Assembly: GCA_009869945.1 (NCBI GenBank)
Contig: WIXG01000172.1
Span: forward strand, 1 to 64,000
Source: Mesaphorura yosii
Lineage: Eukaryota > Arthropoda > Collembola > Poduromorpha > Tullbergiidae
Direction of reading: 5' to 3'
DNA: 64,000 nucleotides
The notes below the pieces were generated by a model. That model had not been told where the DNA came from, did not search any database, and saw only the letters and a list, made by a program, of their open reading frames with translations. Positions 11,421 to 23,400 of the stretch are shown here, one piece after another. The position numbers were made by a program, and so were the translations under genes. Every line of letters begins with the position of its first letter. Position 1 is the stretch's first letter.

Positions 11421-14400
11421 ATGTGGGGAGCCAACAAGAAAAGTCGCGGCGGAGGCGGAGGTGGCAGCTACACTGGAAAAGGAGGAAATCCAAATTGGAA
11501 GAAAAATGCTCCTCCAAACAAGTCGAATGGTGGCCAAGCAGCGGATGCTTCCAGCATGGAATACGAGGAAGATATTGAAATGGACACGGAAGATGTCGCG
11601 ACAGAAAACTTTGAGGAGCTTGAAATGGAAGACGACTTGGAATCAGCGTTCGTTGCCGATCCTCAAGAGGAAGATCAAACAGTCACCACCATATCATATG
11701 CAGAGTGGAAGAGACCTGCGGTGAGCTCAAGCTTCAATCCGTCCAAGAGTTCGCTCACTTTCCAGCAGTTGGACATGGACCATTACATTGGGAAACCTTT
11801 ACCAGGGATGCCTGGTGCTAGGATAGGACCAGTGCCTATCATTCGGTGAGCCATTTAACTGGAGAACGAACAGCTTGTTCGTTCTCCACACTCACCTTAA
11901 TGTGATTTTCATTATTGCAGAATGTACGGTGTCACTGAAGATGGTCACTCCGTCTGCTGCCATGTTCATGGATTTTCGCCGTACTTTTATGCTTCGGTGC
12001 CGAGCAACTTTACCCAATCACACTGTGGAGAACTCAAAGGGGCCTTGAATAGAGCAGTTTTGGCGGATTTGAAATCGAATCGGGAGCAAATCACTGAACC
12101 AATTCTGGCAATTGAATTGGTAATGAAGCAGAATATTTATGGATACAACGGTGACAATAAAATTCCTTTTGCAAAAATTACGGTCGCCATTCCCAGGTAC
12201 AATCTATACCTTACTGGAAGAAAATTTAAGAGACTTTCTAATATAAAATTTTTGATGGGCAGGTTAATAGCACCAGCGAAGCGTTTGCTTGAACAGAAGC
12301 AGGCGCGTATACCTGCACTTGGTGATCATCAGCATCAACTTTTCGAATCCAATATGGATTTCGAATCAAGGTTTATGATTGATAGAGATGTTGTGGGCTG
12401 CAATTGGATTCAATTGAAGCAAGGAGGATATAAACTAAGAACTGATAAGTCTGGCCGTAAGTGATCATATTGGTAATCCTTCCTGCTTTTCAACAAGTTA
12501 CACTTAGAATTATGACGCGTTGGATATTTATGTCATAGCCAATCCACCAACAACTCGCTGCCAGTTTGAAGCTGATGTTTCAATAAATTACATGATATCA
12601 CACGCACCGGACGGAGAGTGGTCGAAGGTAGCACCATTCCGCATTCTGTCATTTGACATTGAGTGTGCGGGGCGAAAAGGAATTTTTCCAGAGCCGGAGA
12701 AAGATCCTGTGATTCAGATCGCAAACATGGTTATTCGACAAGGCGAGTCAGGTTCGTAAGCTGGTTGATAATGCTGCTTAACTGCTAACCCGCTTTCTTA
12801 TAAACGATTGGTATTTGTGTGTGTCTGCAGAGCCTTTTGTCAAGACCATCTTCACTCTCAACTCCTGTGCCCCAATTATGGAAGCGCAAGTCTTGAGTTA
12901 CGATAATGAAGTCGAACTGCTGCAAGCGTGGGCTGAATTTGTCAGAAAGACTGATCCAGATCTAATTACTGGGTATAACATAAACAATTTTGATTTGTAT
13001 TACCTGCTGAGTCGGGCGACGCACTTGAAAGCTGCTAATTTTCAGTAAGTTTCATAGTAAATAGTATCAATGATGATTTTAAAGAACTGTTTCGTTTGCC
13101 TTGCAGCTTTCTTGGGCGTGTAAAAAACAAAATGTCAGCGGTCAGAAGTGTTGTCCTACAAAGCAAACAAATGGGAAAACGTGAAAATAAGGCCATCAAT
13201 ATCGAGGGTCGCGTTATTTTTGATTTGCTCCTTGTGCTCCTGCGTGAGTACAAACTCAGATCATACACGTTGAATTCTGTCAGCTTTAACTTTTTGGGCG
13301 AACAAAAGGAGGATGTTCATCATTCAATTATCACTGAATTGCAAAATGGAACTGACATTACGAGAAGACGATTAGCCGTTTACTGTCTTAAGGATGCTTT
13401 ACTGCCGCTACGATTACTGGACAAACTCATGTGTGTTATCAATTACATGGAAATGGCTCGTGTGACAGGAGTTCCGTTGCATTATTTGCTGACAAGAGGG
13501 CAACAGATTAAAGTTGTGTCGCAGCTTTTGAGAAAGGTAAGTTTTCGCAACTCATTGTTAAGTTTCATGTGTTGAATGCCATTGCTGTATTTCATTTCGC
13601 AGGCAAAGGAATATGATTACATCATGCCGACTTACCAAGGCCAGGGCTCAGAAGATCAGTTCGAAGGAGCCACAGTTATTGAGCCCGTACGAGGTTATTA
13701 CCCCGTGCCGATTGCGACTCTCGATTTTGCATCTCTGTACCCGAGCATTATGATGGCTCACAACTTGTGCTACACAACATTGCTGAAGCACAATCAACTT
13801 GTGTCAATGCAAGCTGATCAGTTCATCCGAACTCCAACCAACAACTATTTCGTGAAGGCGTCTGTTCGCAAGGGTATTCTGCCGGTTATTCTCGAAGATC
13901 TGCTTGCAGCAAGAAAGAAGGCGAAACTTGATTTGAAGAATGAGAAGGACCCCTTCAAACGTAAAGTGTTGGATGGTCGACAGCTGGCGTTGAAAATTAG
14001 TGCGAATTCAGTGTACGGGTTCACTGGGGCGCAAGTTGGTAAACTGCCGTGTCTGGAAATTAGTCAGAGCGTCACATCCTTTGGTCGAATGATGATTGAG
14101 CAGACGAAAAATGAAGTTGAAAAATTGTACCGAATAGAAAATGGTTATCCACATGATGCCCAAGTTATTTATGGCGATACTGACTCAGTCATGGTCAGAT
14201 TCGGAGTTGAAACTGTTGCTGAGGCTATGGAGTTGGGTCGAGAGGCAGCTGCAACAGTCAGCCAGAAGTTTATTCAACCGATTAAGCTTGAGTTTGAAAA
14301 GGTACGCAACGGTACGTTGAATATAGTTTGGAATAACTTTATTCTGGTTTTGAACTTTTCCAGGTGTATTTTCCATACTTGCTGATAAACAAGAAAAGAT

Positions 14401-15597
14401 ATGCGGGTCTCTACTTTACAAAGCCAGAAATTCATGACAAGATGGATTGCAAGGGATTGGAAACTGTGCGCAGAGATAATTGCCCACTGGTTGCAACTGT
14501 CATGAATACCTGCTTGGAAAAGATTTTGATAAATAGGTTGGTCTTCAGTAATACTTTTCTGACCGGTCGATGATTATTGTGTATTCATTGTTCGGTTCAT
14601 ATACTTTAGAGATCCTGATGGAGCAGCTGACTATGCAAAGAGCGTTATCTCAGATTTACTTCGTAATAAAATGGACATTTCCCAACTGGTGATCACAAAA
14701 GAGCTCACTAAGACTGAAAAGGAATACGCAGGAAAACAAGCTCACGTCGAACTCGCCAAGAAAATGATGAAACGTGACGCTGGAACAGCACCGAAACTGG
14801 GTGATCGTGTACCTTACGTAATAACGTAAGTTTAACTCCTCCAACCAAATCATGGGTTAAAGTCTATCAAATAAAAACCATTGTGATTACACAGGTCTGC
14901 AGCAAAAGGGACCCCAGCGTTTCAAAAAGCAGAAGATCCGATTTATGTGCTTGAAAACAACATTCCAATCGATGCGAACTATTACTTGGAAAATCAGCTC
15001 AGCAAGCCCTTGACTAGAATATTTGAACCAATACTTGGAGAAAAGACTGAATCGATTCTTCTCCGTAAGTTTTTTTTGGAAAGGTTAACCTTTAGACTCC
15101 GGGCTACATGAATGTTAGATAGCTAGAAGTTGAAAGAATCTAAGTTCATGTTTCCGTCTCAATCTTCTAGGTGGTGATCATACGCGTACCAAAGTTCTGG
15201 TTACTTCGAAAGTTAGTGCTCTCGCAAGTTTCACAAAGAAGCGTGCAACCTGCATTGGCTGCCGTACATTACTGAAAGATGAGACTCAAGCTCTTTGCGA
15301 TTTCTGCAAAGAAAAGGAGGCTGAAATTTACATAAAAGAAGTCTCAACTCTTTCTGAATTGGAAGTGAAATTTAATCGCCTATGGACTCAATGTCAGCGC
15401 TGTCAAGGCTCTTTACATGAGGATATTCTTTGCACAAGGTAACGATTTAATTATCTACTTTCCTGCCGACCTGTCTCACCCACTTCTAACACTCGACATT
15501 CTATTTTTCCAGTCGAGACTGTCCAATCTTCTACATGAGGAAGAAGGTGATCAAGGATCTGGAGGAACAGGAACAATTAGTTGGCCGATTCGATTAA
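11421..15597 (+). CDS. POLD1: DNA polymerase delta catalytic subunit
   Basis: Eleven coding exons (11421-11845, 11921-12456, 12539-12751, 12831-13044, 13107-13536, 13603-14301, 14364-14536, 14610-14825, 14895-15064, 15171-15438, 15513-15597) give 1,142 residues, close to the human 1,107. This is the replicative lagging-strand polymerase with 3'-5' proofreading. Exonuclease motifs are [10 protein letters not shown], the YN..NFD motif and YCLKDA. Polymerase motif A is [10 protein letters not shown] (Asp about 647), motif [10 protein letters not shown], motif C YGDTDS. The C-terminus keeps both four-cysteine modules: CIGC...CDFC (CysA, PCNA contact) and CQRC...C....C (CysB, iron-sulphur cluster). 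The N-terminus is glycine-rich and basic, then acidic. The third exon uses a weak GTTCGT donor but is the only in-frame choice. AATAAA at 15689. This is a host gene, not the polymerase of a mobile element. Confidence 0.97.
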
Positions 15598-15688
15598 ATA
15601 ATTTAACCATTATCTAATTTTTCTTACAATTTGTTAACATTTACTTGTCTTAAGTCTTAATCGAACTCTTACTTTAATTTTTACACTC

Positions 15689-15694
15689 AATAAA
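15689..15694 (+). terminator. Polyadenylation signal of POLD1
   Basis: AATAAA 92 bp after the POLD1 stop codon, at the usual distance for a short 3' UTR. The 590 bp from here to the next start at 16290 hold nothing I can identify. Confidence 0.7.
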
Positions 15695-16289
15695 TAAGAT
15701 GGAACAAAAGCCACTAAATTTTCATAAAAAGCAGGTCTTTGCCAAATCCTCATTCGTTGTACGGTGCAATCAATTTGGACATGCTTGTTTCCAAAATTCT
15801 GTATTTTGCCTTTTCGTCATTGTGCCAATTATCTCATTCGCATTCACGACGCCACAATAATTGGAGCTCAGTCATATTCTTCGGCAGTAAAGAAATTATT
15901 GCGTTTATGAGTCCATTTGAAATTGCGCCCGGTCTTTAAAAATTAATTTAACTTAATTTCTACTTTAAATGTCAGCTTTAACAGAGATTGATAGAATTGC
16001 TGAGTCCGCATCCGCTTTGCATGAATCAGTGGACATCAGCGCACGCTACACGAATGGCTCGAGTGTGGGAGTGAACTATGAAAGTACGTCAGCAGCAAAT
16101 TGCATGTGGAAAATTTGGGATGCTAATTGTTCATTTCTGTGCGTAAGAATCGCGGCTTCACCGTAGTAATAGAAGAGTTTCCTGAATTTAGTTTAAATCA
16201 GTCAAGTTAGACTAGTTAGTCTAGTTAGACAAGCCTCAGACCAAGGCATTGAAGGCCGTTTTTGCTGAAATTCAGCACACGTCATAGAT

Positions 16290-16794
16290 ATGGACAACTA
16301 TTCAGTATTTGGAATTTTCTTTCTTCTGACGACGGTCAGCTCGCTGCCTGTAGGAAATCCTCAGCCACAGCCACAAGCGGGTAATGAAGGCACTGTGGCC
16401 GAGAAATCGGTATCAGGCCTGGAAAGCGGAGAAAACTTACCAGCTCTCGTCAAAGGTGCTCCAGTCTGCTAGTGTAACATTCTATTCTGCATGTTCTGAC
16501 TATTTTGATCAGTTGAGCTTCGATTCCAGCATCCGACTTGGACGTAGAAAGCAGTTGGCCTTTGCAACAAATTGCGGCGAGGTCTCGTTCACTGACAAAA
16601 TCAAAACGGGACATTCCACCGAATCGAAAGTCTCTCTTGCAATGTTTTCTGCCACGCCGCTTTCGATTCGGTGCGAAGATTGCGTGCAAGAAGGTAAAAT
16701 CTCAAATCCTTCAAGGTCAAATGGTCAAGGCATTAAATTTTGCAATGCTTGTTGCGTTTAGAGGCAGAATAAAGACAAGTATGGCAAGTACTGA
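16290..16794 (+). CDS. Possible small secreted peptide precursor (uncertain)
   Basis: The first exon (16290-16455) opens with a clear signal peptide, MDNYSVFGIFFLLTTVSSLP, followed by a Gln/Pro-rich stretch. The best frame-keeping model adds 16518-16693 and 16762-16794 for 124 residues. It has a dibasic KR before a cysteine-containing basic segment (QCFLPRRFRFGAKIACKK) and a lysine-rich tail ending in YGKY. That layout resembles a peptide-hormone or toxin-like precursor, but I recognise no family. Doubts remain: the second exon needs an acceptor (TTGAG) just past a better one (GATCAG), and the next frame over it is also open, with its own cysteines. If GATCAG is used with the same donor, the protein ends early at about 69 residues. 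AATAAA at 16988. Confidence 0.4.
16617..16673. repeat. Perfect 14-bp inverted repeat inside the secreted-peptide locus
   Basis: CACCGAATCGAAAG at 16617-16630 is matched exactly by its reverse complement at 16660-16673, with a 29-base loop. It lies within the second exon of the small secreted-peptide candidate. In RNA it would form a stable stem-loop. Confidence 0.75.
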
Positions 16795-16987
16795 TGCGAA
16801 AACGAGGCATGGCTCTGGTAATACCGAACGTCCTTATTTATTCGTGTATCTACTTTAAATTAAGTATTTCAACCGCTAAGCACAACTAGGCAACTATTTA
16901 CTACTTCATTAGCGCTTTACATCTTACACGAAATATTTATGTAACTCTAAAAATGAAGCAGGAAGTAAGTCATTTGCTAAAATACAA

Positions 16988-16993
16988 AATAAA
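16988..16993 (+). terminator. Possible polyadenylation signal of the secreted-peptide locus
   Basis: AATAAA on the + strand, 194 bp after the proposed stop at 16794. It fits as the end of that transcript, if the gene is real. It lies about 180 bp from the minus-strand signal at 17169. Confidence 0.4.
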
Positions 16994-17168
16994 CAAACAC
17001 TACACATTAAACATTTGTAAACGGCTACAAATTACAGTTAGTACTTAAAAGATTCGGGAATCCCCACACGGCATAAACAAAAACAATAAGCTACGCCATA
17101 AACAAAGACAAGTTCATTCATTCAAACTGCACACAGTAAAATACGGAAGAAAAGCTAAGTTCGGGGCC

Positions 17169-17174
17169 TTTATT
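17169..17174 (-). terminator. Polyadenylation signal of the Pro/Thr-rich protein gene
   Basis: TTTATT on the + strand reads AATAAA on the minus strand, 307 bp after the stop codon at 17481. It would give a 3' UTR of about 330 bases. Confidence 0.5.
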
Positions 17175-17480
17175 GTAGTCAATCATACCAGAGAATTCTA
17201 GAAAAGATTTGCACTCGCACGTTCACATTCGGGACATTCGCACGTGGACCCCTTCTTTTCTCCTCCATCTGCACAACGCTTGATCGAGTGCTTGAAGACT
17301 TAATGCAAATACATGACAAAGCAATGCTTAAGAAGTTGTAGAAAAATATACGTAGCCTCACTAGCTTGTCTAACACATTTATAGATATTAGTCTAGTATA
17401 ATAATATGGCCTTTTTCAGTTTGCTGAGTAGAATCGACTCGAAACTGATCTTAATTTAGGTCATTCTATTTGCCTATTGT

Positions 17481-20400
17481 CTATTGCTGTTCCGTGCGTT
17501 TCCGAAATAGCGAACCAGGCTTTCGCTGTGACTTGAGCCGGTTCAGGATTGAAGCAGGAGTGGCTGATGACTCATCCTCGTGATCTGCCACTTCTTGAGA
17601 TTCGCTTACAACACTCGACACCTTCATACCCAAAATGGCATTAAGTTAGTGACAGTAAGAAATAATCAAAAGAGTGCCATCCAGCAATCAAGTTTACTTA
17701 CTGCAACAATCACACCGCCCTTGGGAGTGACAACGTCTTCAACATGGCTGGGGTTTTCGGCGATCTCTTCATTCGCAACAGTCTGCGTGACTACATTTGT
17801 TGGAGACGCTTCAGCAGGAGGAGGACCGTTTTTCCTGCGATTGAGGATTCCATTCAAACGACTAGGTTTTCTTTCAGTAACTGGCGATGTTGCAGGTGCA
17901 GGTGTGGTTGGTGTCGCAGCTGGGGTGCTAGGAGCGCTCCCTGGCTTAGTGCGATTTCTCAGTCGACCTGAGTAATTTAAGAAGAAACGTTGAAAGTGAC
18001 GCTCAATTAATTTACGCTTCGTATACATTTGAAACTTACCAAGCACAGCCGAGCTTCCTCGTTTTGGCACCTCTGGAATTGATTCGGAAACTGTTGATGA
18101 TGAAGACACGCTCACTTTCTGCGAGACCACAGGCTCCTGCTCTTGAAAAGCTGCCACTGTTGGATTGGCAGGTACGTACGAAATTGGCTCTGTTGGACCA
18201 ACTTCCTGTTCTTGTTCGATAGGCTCAGGTGGAGTAGTCGAGGTTCTTGATTTTAGTGGCCGGCCAACGATTGGACCCGCGCCTGGTCCCGGTCTTGCCC
18301 TTGCAGCATTCAAGCGTCGCTTCTCTCCGCCTGAAAAAGTTGTGTTATTGTAAAAGAAAACAACTGTTGGCCCGCTCAAGCTGTTGGTACTTGTCCGGCC
18401 TGGTGGCAAGACTATTACCTGGTGTTGGAGGTGCAGCTGTTCCTGTTGTGACTTCGGAAACTTCAGCAGTAGCCTGTTGGGCTTGCTTCCTTCTATTTGC
18501 AAAGCCTGGTCGTTGTCTTCGTGGCGGTTTCGGGGCTTCCTGCTCAGTCTCAAAAGCACTGACTGATGGAACGACGTGTTCAGCTACCTCCTATCAAAAC
18601 ACAGCTAAATGAGTACTTTGGTTCCAGTCAAACTATTGACCATTGCCACTTTACCTCAGTTGGTCTGGCCGTGGTAGACGTGCGAAGTCTTCCGCCAGCG
18701 AAACGATTTCTTCCTGGCCGAACTGGAGTAGTCTGCGGCGATGCGGCAGTCACGGGATCAGCTGTTCCAGTCGGCTCACCAGTGGATGGCTGTGGGAAAT
18801 TCCTTCGTCTGCCAGTGAATCTGTTTTGCGCCTGGAATAACATGGCATAACGAATTAGAAGACCACTTTAAACAGTATACAAAGGCGAGGTAGTAATGAT
18901 GTCTCACCACGGGTTGACGCGCTGCCGTCTCGGTCGTTGAAGATGGACTTCCAGTCGGGCGTGTTCTTCCACGGAATCCTCTGTTTCGGATTGGCAATGT
19001 CGCCCTCGCTGGAACCTCAGATGTTACTTCCGGAACTGGCGTGGTCACTGTCTCCGTTGTTGTTGTAGTTGACGCAGTCGTGGGAAGGTACGTTCTTGGC
19101 TCTTCATAATTATCTGGTTCTTCAGCAGCTTCTGAAGAGCTGATAAATCCGCCAGCGACTTGGGGTGGAATATCTGCAAACAAATACGACTATTTTAGAA
19201 TGTAATTAGCAAGTAATATAATTGTATGTTCGATTCTTACTCCTGTGTGTGTTAACTGGTGACGCCTGAATTTCTAGTTCTTTTCTGTTTGGCACTCTTG
19301 TATTGATTGCGAGTTGATGAAGTCTTGTCAAAGCGTAAAGGTCATTGATAGATTTTTGACGGGCATAATTTTCCTTCGCCTTAGCTTCCTGCTCCGCGTC
19401 AAGAAATCTGGGTGGAAGAGTTGTTCCTGGTGGATCGAATTGTTGCGGAACTGCTTCGTAGTAAACTGGAAGCACTGGCTCTTGAAGCACTTGCTGCTGG
19501 TATTGTCGCACTGGTTCATGAACCTGGACCACCTGTTGGACTGGGGTGACTTCTTCGTGGGCGGCAGTTGGCGAGACACGCGGTGGGAAACGAGTGCGGG
19601 TCGGCAACCTGACATTTTCTTGCGGACTGGATTGAGCCTCTGGTGGTACTTCGGCCACTTCCGGTCGCCGTTGGGGAATGCGTCTGTAATTTGTAGTAAC
19701 GCAAAGGGAGTGTGAATGCTTGTTCATTGGCTTCTGCATGCCAGCTATAATCACTTACCTTGAAGTTAGTTCTTTGTAAACTGGTCGATGCTCAACTTGT
19801 GGTGAACCAGCAACGTCTTCGGTTGCCACTGGGGCCACCACAAATTGATTTGCTGGCGGAGAGTCGAAATTTGGCTTGGTTCTAAAACGAGATTTTGCTG
19901 GCACCTGCTGAACAGGTTCCTCGGTGGTTGTGGTTGGCGGTCTGGTCGGAGGAGGAAGTGTTGTCGCTGGCTCTTGGTTCTGTTGTACGAGATTGGATTG
20001 CTTGATAACAACAGGCTGGGGCTGAGTGTTTGTTCGAATTGATTCAGGATACTCCTCCGGTGCAGCCTGCGACTGGTAGTAGTCGTCTGGAGAATATTCT
20101 ACAAACGTTTGCTGCGGGCGCTGGTGGGTTGGCGGAGAAAATGATGGCTGATCGACAGTGGAGTAGATTGGTTGTTCGGTTTCAAAAGCCTTTGAGCCAC
20201 GCGATCTGTCCAAGTGATTTCCCGATGGATCCGTCGGTGGTGAGAATTCTGAAAATACACACAAAAAAAATATTCTAAATTGTATCTGGCTCGAAGCCAT
20301 GATAGAATGAAGTAAACGAGAAGACATAAACGGCATTTGACTCACTTGCTGGAACCTTTTCAGGCGTAAATGTCTCCGTGCCCTTGATGCCAATTGTTTC

Positions 20401-23400
20401 AACCTTTGACGGTCTCTGAGTCTGAGTAGCAGCGGTGGTTGGTGTGGCAGGTCCTGGAGTCGTAGTCGTTGACGTATTGTTGTCTTCGTCATCATAATAG
20501 TAGTAAATGTACTCGTACTCGTACTCCTTTCCTGACGACGCTGGTCTTACGTTGACACGAGCGGGTTGGCTGCTCTCCGCAGTCACCAAACTCGCCGGCG
20601 AATCCTCAAAATCAGGGAAAACGAAACTGTTGTCAAACCTCGAAGCAATGTTCAAGTCCTTGCCGCTTCTTCGTGGGTTCACGAACACGAGATTGTCCTG
20701 GAATGGGTCCTCCTTCGGAGTTGTGGTCAGGGGACGAACAGTCGTTGTTGTCGATGTGGTCGTGGTCGGCGCGGTCGTGGTCGGTGCTTTCGTCGTCGTC
20801 GTTTCACGCAGATTGACTCCACGGTTTCTTGACCTGCCTTGAGCAACGGCTGCTACTGGCCTCGCGGTCGTCGTTATTGTCGTCGTGCTGCTGGTGGTTG
20901 TGCTGGTTGAAGGCAAGTCAGTGGTCACGGCAGGCTCGTCATCATCGTAATACTCTTCCGTCTCATTCAAGGCAGCAGAAGTGGGCTGTGGCCGTGGCAA
21001 GAATGTAGTCGCTGGAACGCTGTTGGCGCTGGACGAATACTCCGAATAAGTGGGGTAGTTATTCGTAGCCGTGTCTGCAATGAGAAACATCATTACTTCA
21101 TTACGACTACCACCACAAATCATCTTCCATTTTCAAGAACCTAATTATTTAAACCTAAATACCCAACTTTTAATCTTCAACTCACAATGCATCACTATCT
21201 TCACGCCTTGCTACTGCAGTAATTTCCTGGTCACGCCACGCGCCACAATTCGTGCATTCAGCGTCGACATTCAGCATTGAATTGAGTTCTGCACCATAAA
21301 CTTTACTCTACATATGTACTCTGTGTGTTACAATTACAAGCTAGGACACATCATCGTGATAACCTGGTCGCTCATTTCGAGGTTGGATAAAAACCAACTG
21401 TGAAAAGTAGACTAGAGTAGTAGGAAACTTCCCTCAATAACACGATCAATTAACTACGGCGCTACGCTGTGTACTTGAGCGCGTGAGGCATTTTCTCACC
21501 GGTATGAGATTACATAAAGCATAGTGAAGATGCTCGTGGCAGAGATAAAACTGAATTATATGCGTTCAAAGGCCTAACAATTCTTAGCATTTAGCGTTGG
21601 CAGAATACGTGGTGGAAGTTAACTCAGCTGAATAAAGAAGGATTTATGCGATGCGAGCTTTTCTGCTCAGTTTCTTTAATTACAGGTTTAAAATGCTAAA
21701 TTAGCAACTGTACTTAACAAGATGCTTAGATTCTCTTAATTTATAATGTAGCCAATACTAATCTGATTTGGCTAAAAGTGCAAGTTTATTTTGGCCTAGA
21801 AAAATTCAATTATCCAACTTCCAATTTAGCCCCGATTCGTTAGAATTATCATGATTAAAGTTCTTAATCAGCTTACCTGATAGCTCTTGTTCGTTATCAT
21901 CAACCACCTGCGGTTCTGCGAATAGAGGAGTGAGATTAAGCTTGTTCCCCGTCGTAATTTGTTGCAAGACCGAAGCCGGTCCACGTCTTGACACTGGTCT
22001 TCGCAGGAGTCCAACTTGCTCGTCTTCGGTTGAGTTCGATTGGGAAGATGAAGCAACCAAGCTTGAGTCGTCCGTGGATGTCGTCGCCGAAGGCGACCGT
22101 TCACTGAATTCAAACAGTGGTGCTCTGTAGCTCTGTAGAATCATGTCAGTGTGGTCAGCAACGCTTGCGGAGGACTGCGGGATGATAGCATTGGATTTGG
22201 AAGATGTAGACATGGAAAACGAGGATGACACCGACATGGACTGCTTGGGAGCAGCAGTTGCGAGGTTCGCGATGTCGGTAACAGATATGAAAGGAATCTT
22301 CTCATTGGCGTTGGAAATTGAGGAGTACTTGAGGAGGTCAGCTTTGGCGGAGAGGAGTCGGGAGAATTTTGACCCAGTGGTGGCATCTTTGACCTTATCA
22401 AGCTGTTCTTGCGCTTGTGGCAGGGCGCGAGCGAATATCACGTAACTTGACAGCAACACGAGGACGGACCAAAGCGAAGAACGGCGATTTACTGATCTGA
22501 AAACAGATAAGAATACAAATCAATTCATTGTACGTCATGAACAATTAACAATAAGATCAATTACACAATTCAACGCTATCAATTGAAAAATTGCTTTTGA
22601 AATTCTCATGCATGTGAAACAAGTTGAGAATTAAGAATTGTTCACAAAGAAGCAAGAACCTGGCACACGCTCGTGGTAATTAATACAGCACGCTTAAAGT
22701 TGCATTAAGCTGACGTTTATGAGTCGCTTTGCTAGGAATCACGAATCACGACTTTGCAGTCAAAGGAAGGAAGGAAGTACAGTGTGCAGTCAATCAGAAT
22801 TTATGAGTCATGACTATTTCTATGTTATGACAGACTGACTCGCCGACTTCGTCGACGAGGAAAGGGAAACAATGTGAGTGCGGTTATCTTAATCGGTTAT
22901 CAGCCCAGACAACATCATAAAACAAGGCAAGACGCGAGATAAGACAGAGTATATGCAGCCATCAAAATTGTGGATTCAAAATGCATTTCCGGTACTTCTT
23001 TCTCAACAACCATTCAATCAGCAGCCATGAGCCAAAACTTGGATCTTGGATCACTTTTGTCTCAATCGCGCAAGATTCATGAACCTGCTCCAAGACGTCC
23101 ACTTTAAAGCCAATTTCATTTTAGTAACTTCGCGCATATAACCAGTTGTACTGCAAGGTGGGTGTTCTTGTACGTCATGAGAATCAGAGCAAGGTTCTAC
23201 CTGGCAGGCAAGCAGACGTTTTGAGTTGACTGGCTAAAACCACTGATAATAGTTTATTATTACTACGTAGGTCGGCTTGTGGAAAGGTTGCGCACATTCA
23301 ATTCCTGATAAGATCTGAGTCCAAGAACGTGAACGTGTTAATGGCAATCGAACTTGAGAAGTAAAAGTTCAAGACAAGACAGCTGCAACGTGATAATTAT

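Noticed and set aside
11421-15597. A family-B DNA polymerase could belong to a Polinton-type element
   Set aside because: The exon structure, exonuclease motifs, CysA/CysB modules and length are those of host DNA polymerase delta. No integrase, capsid genes or terminal repeats flank it.
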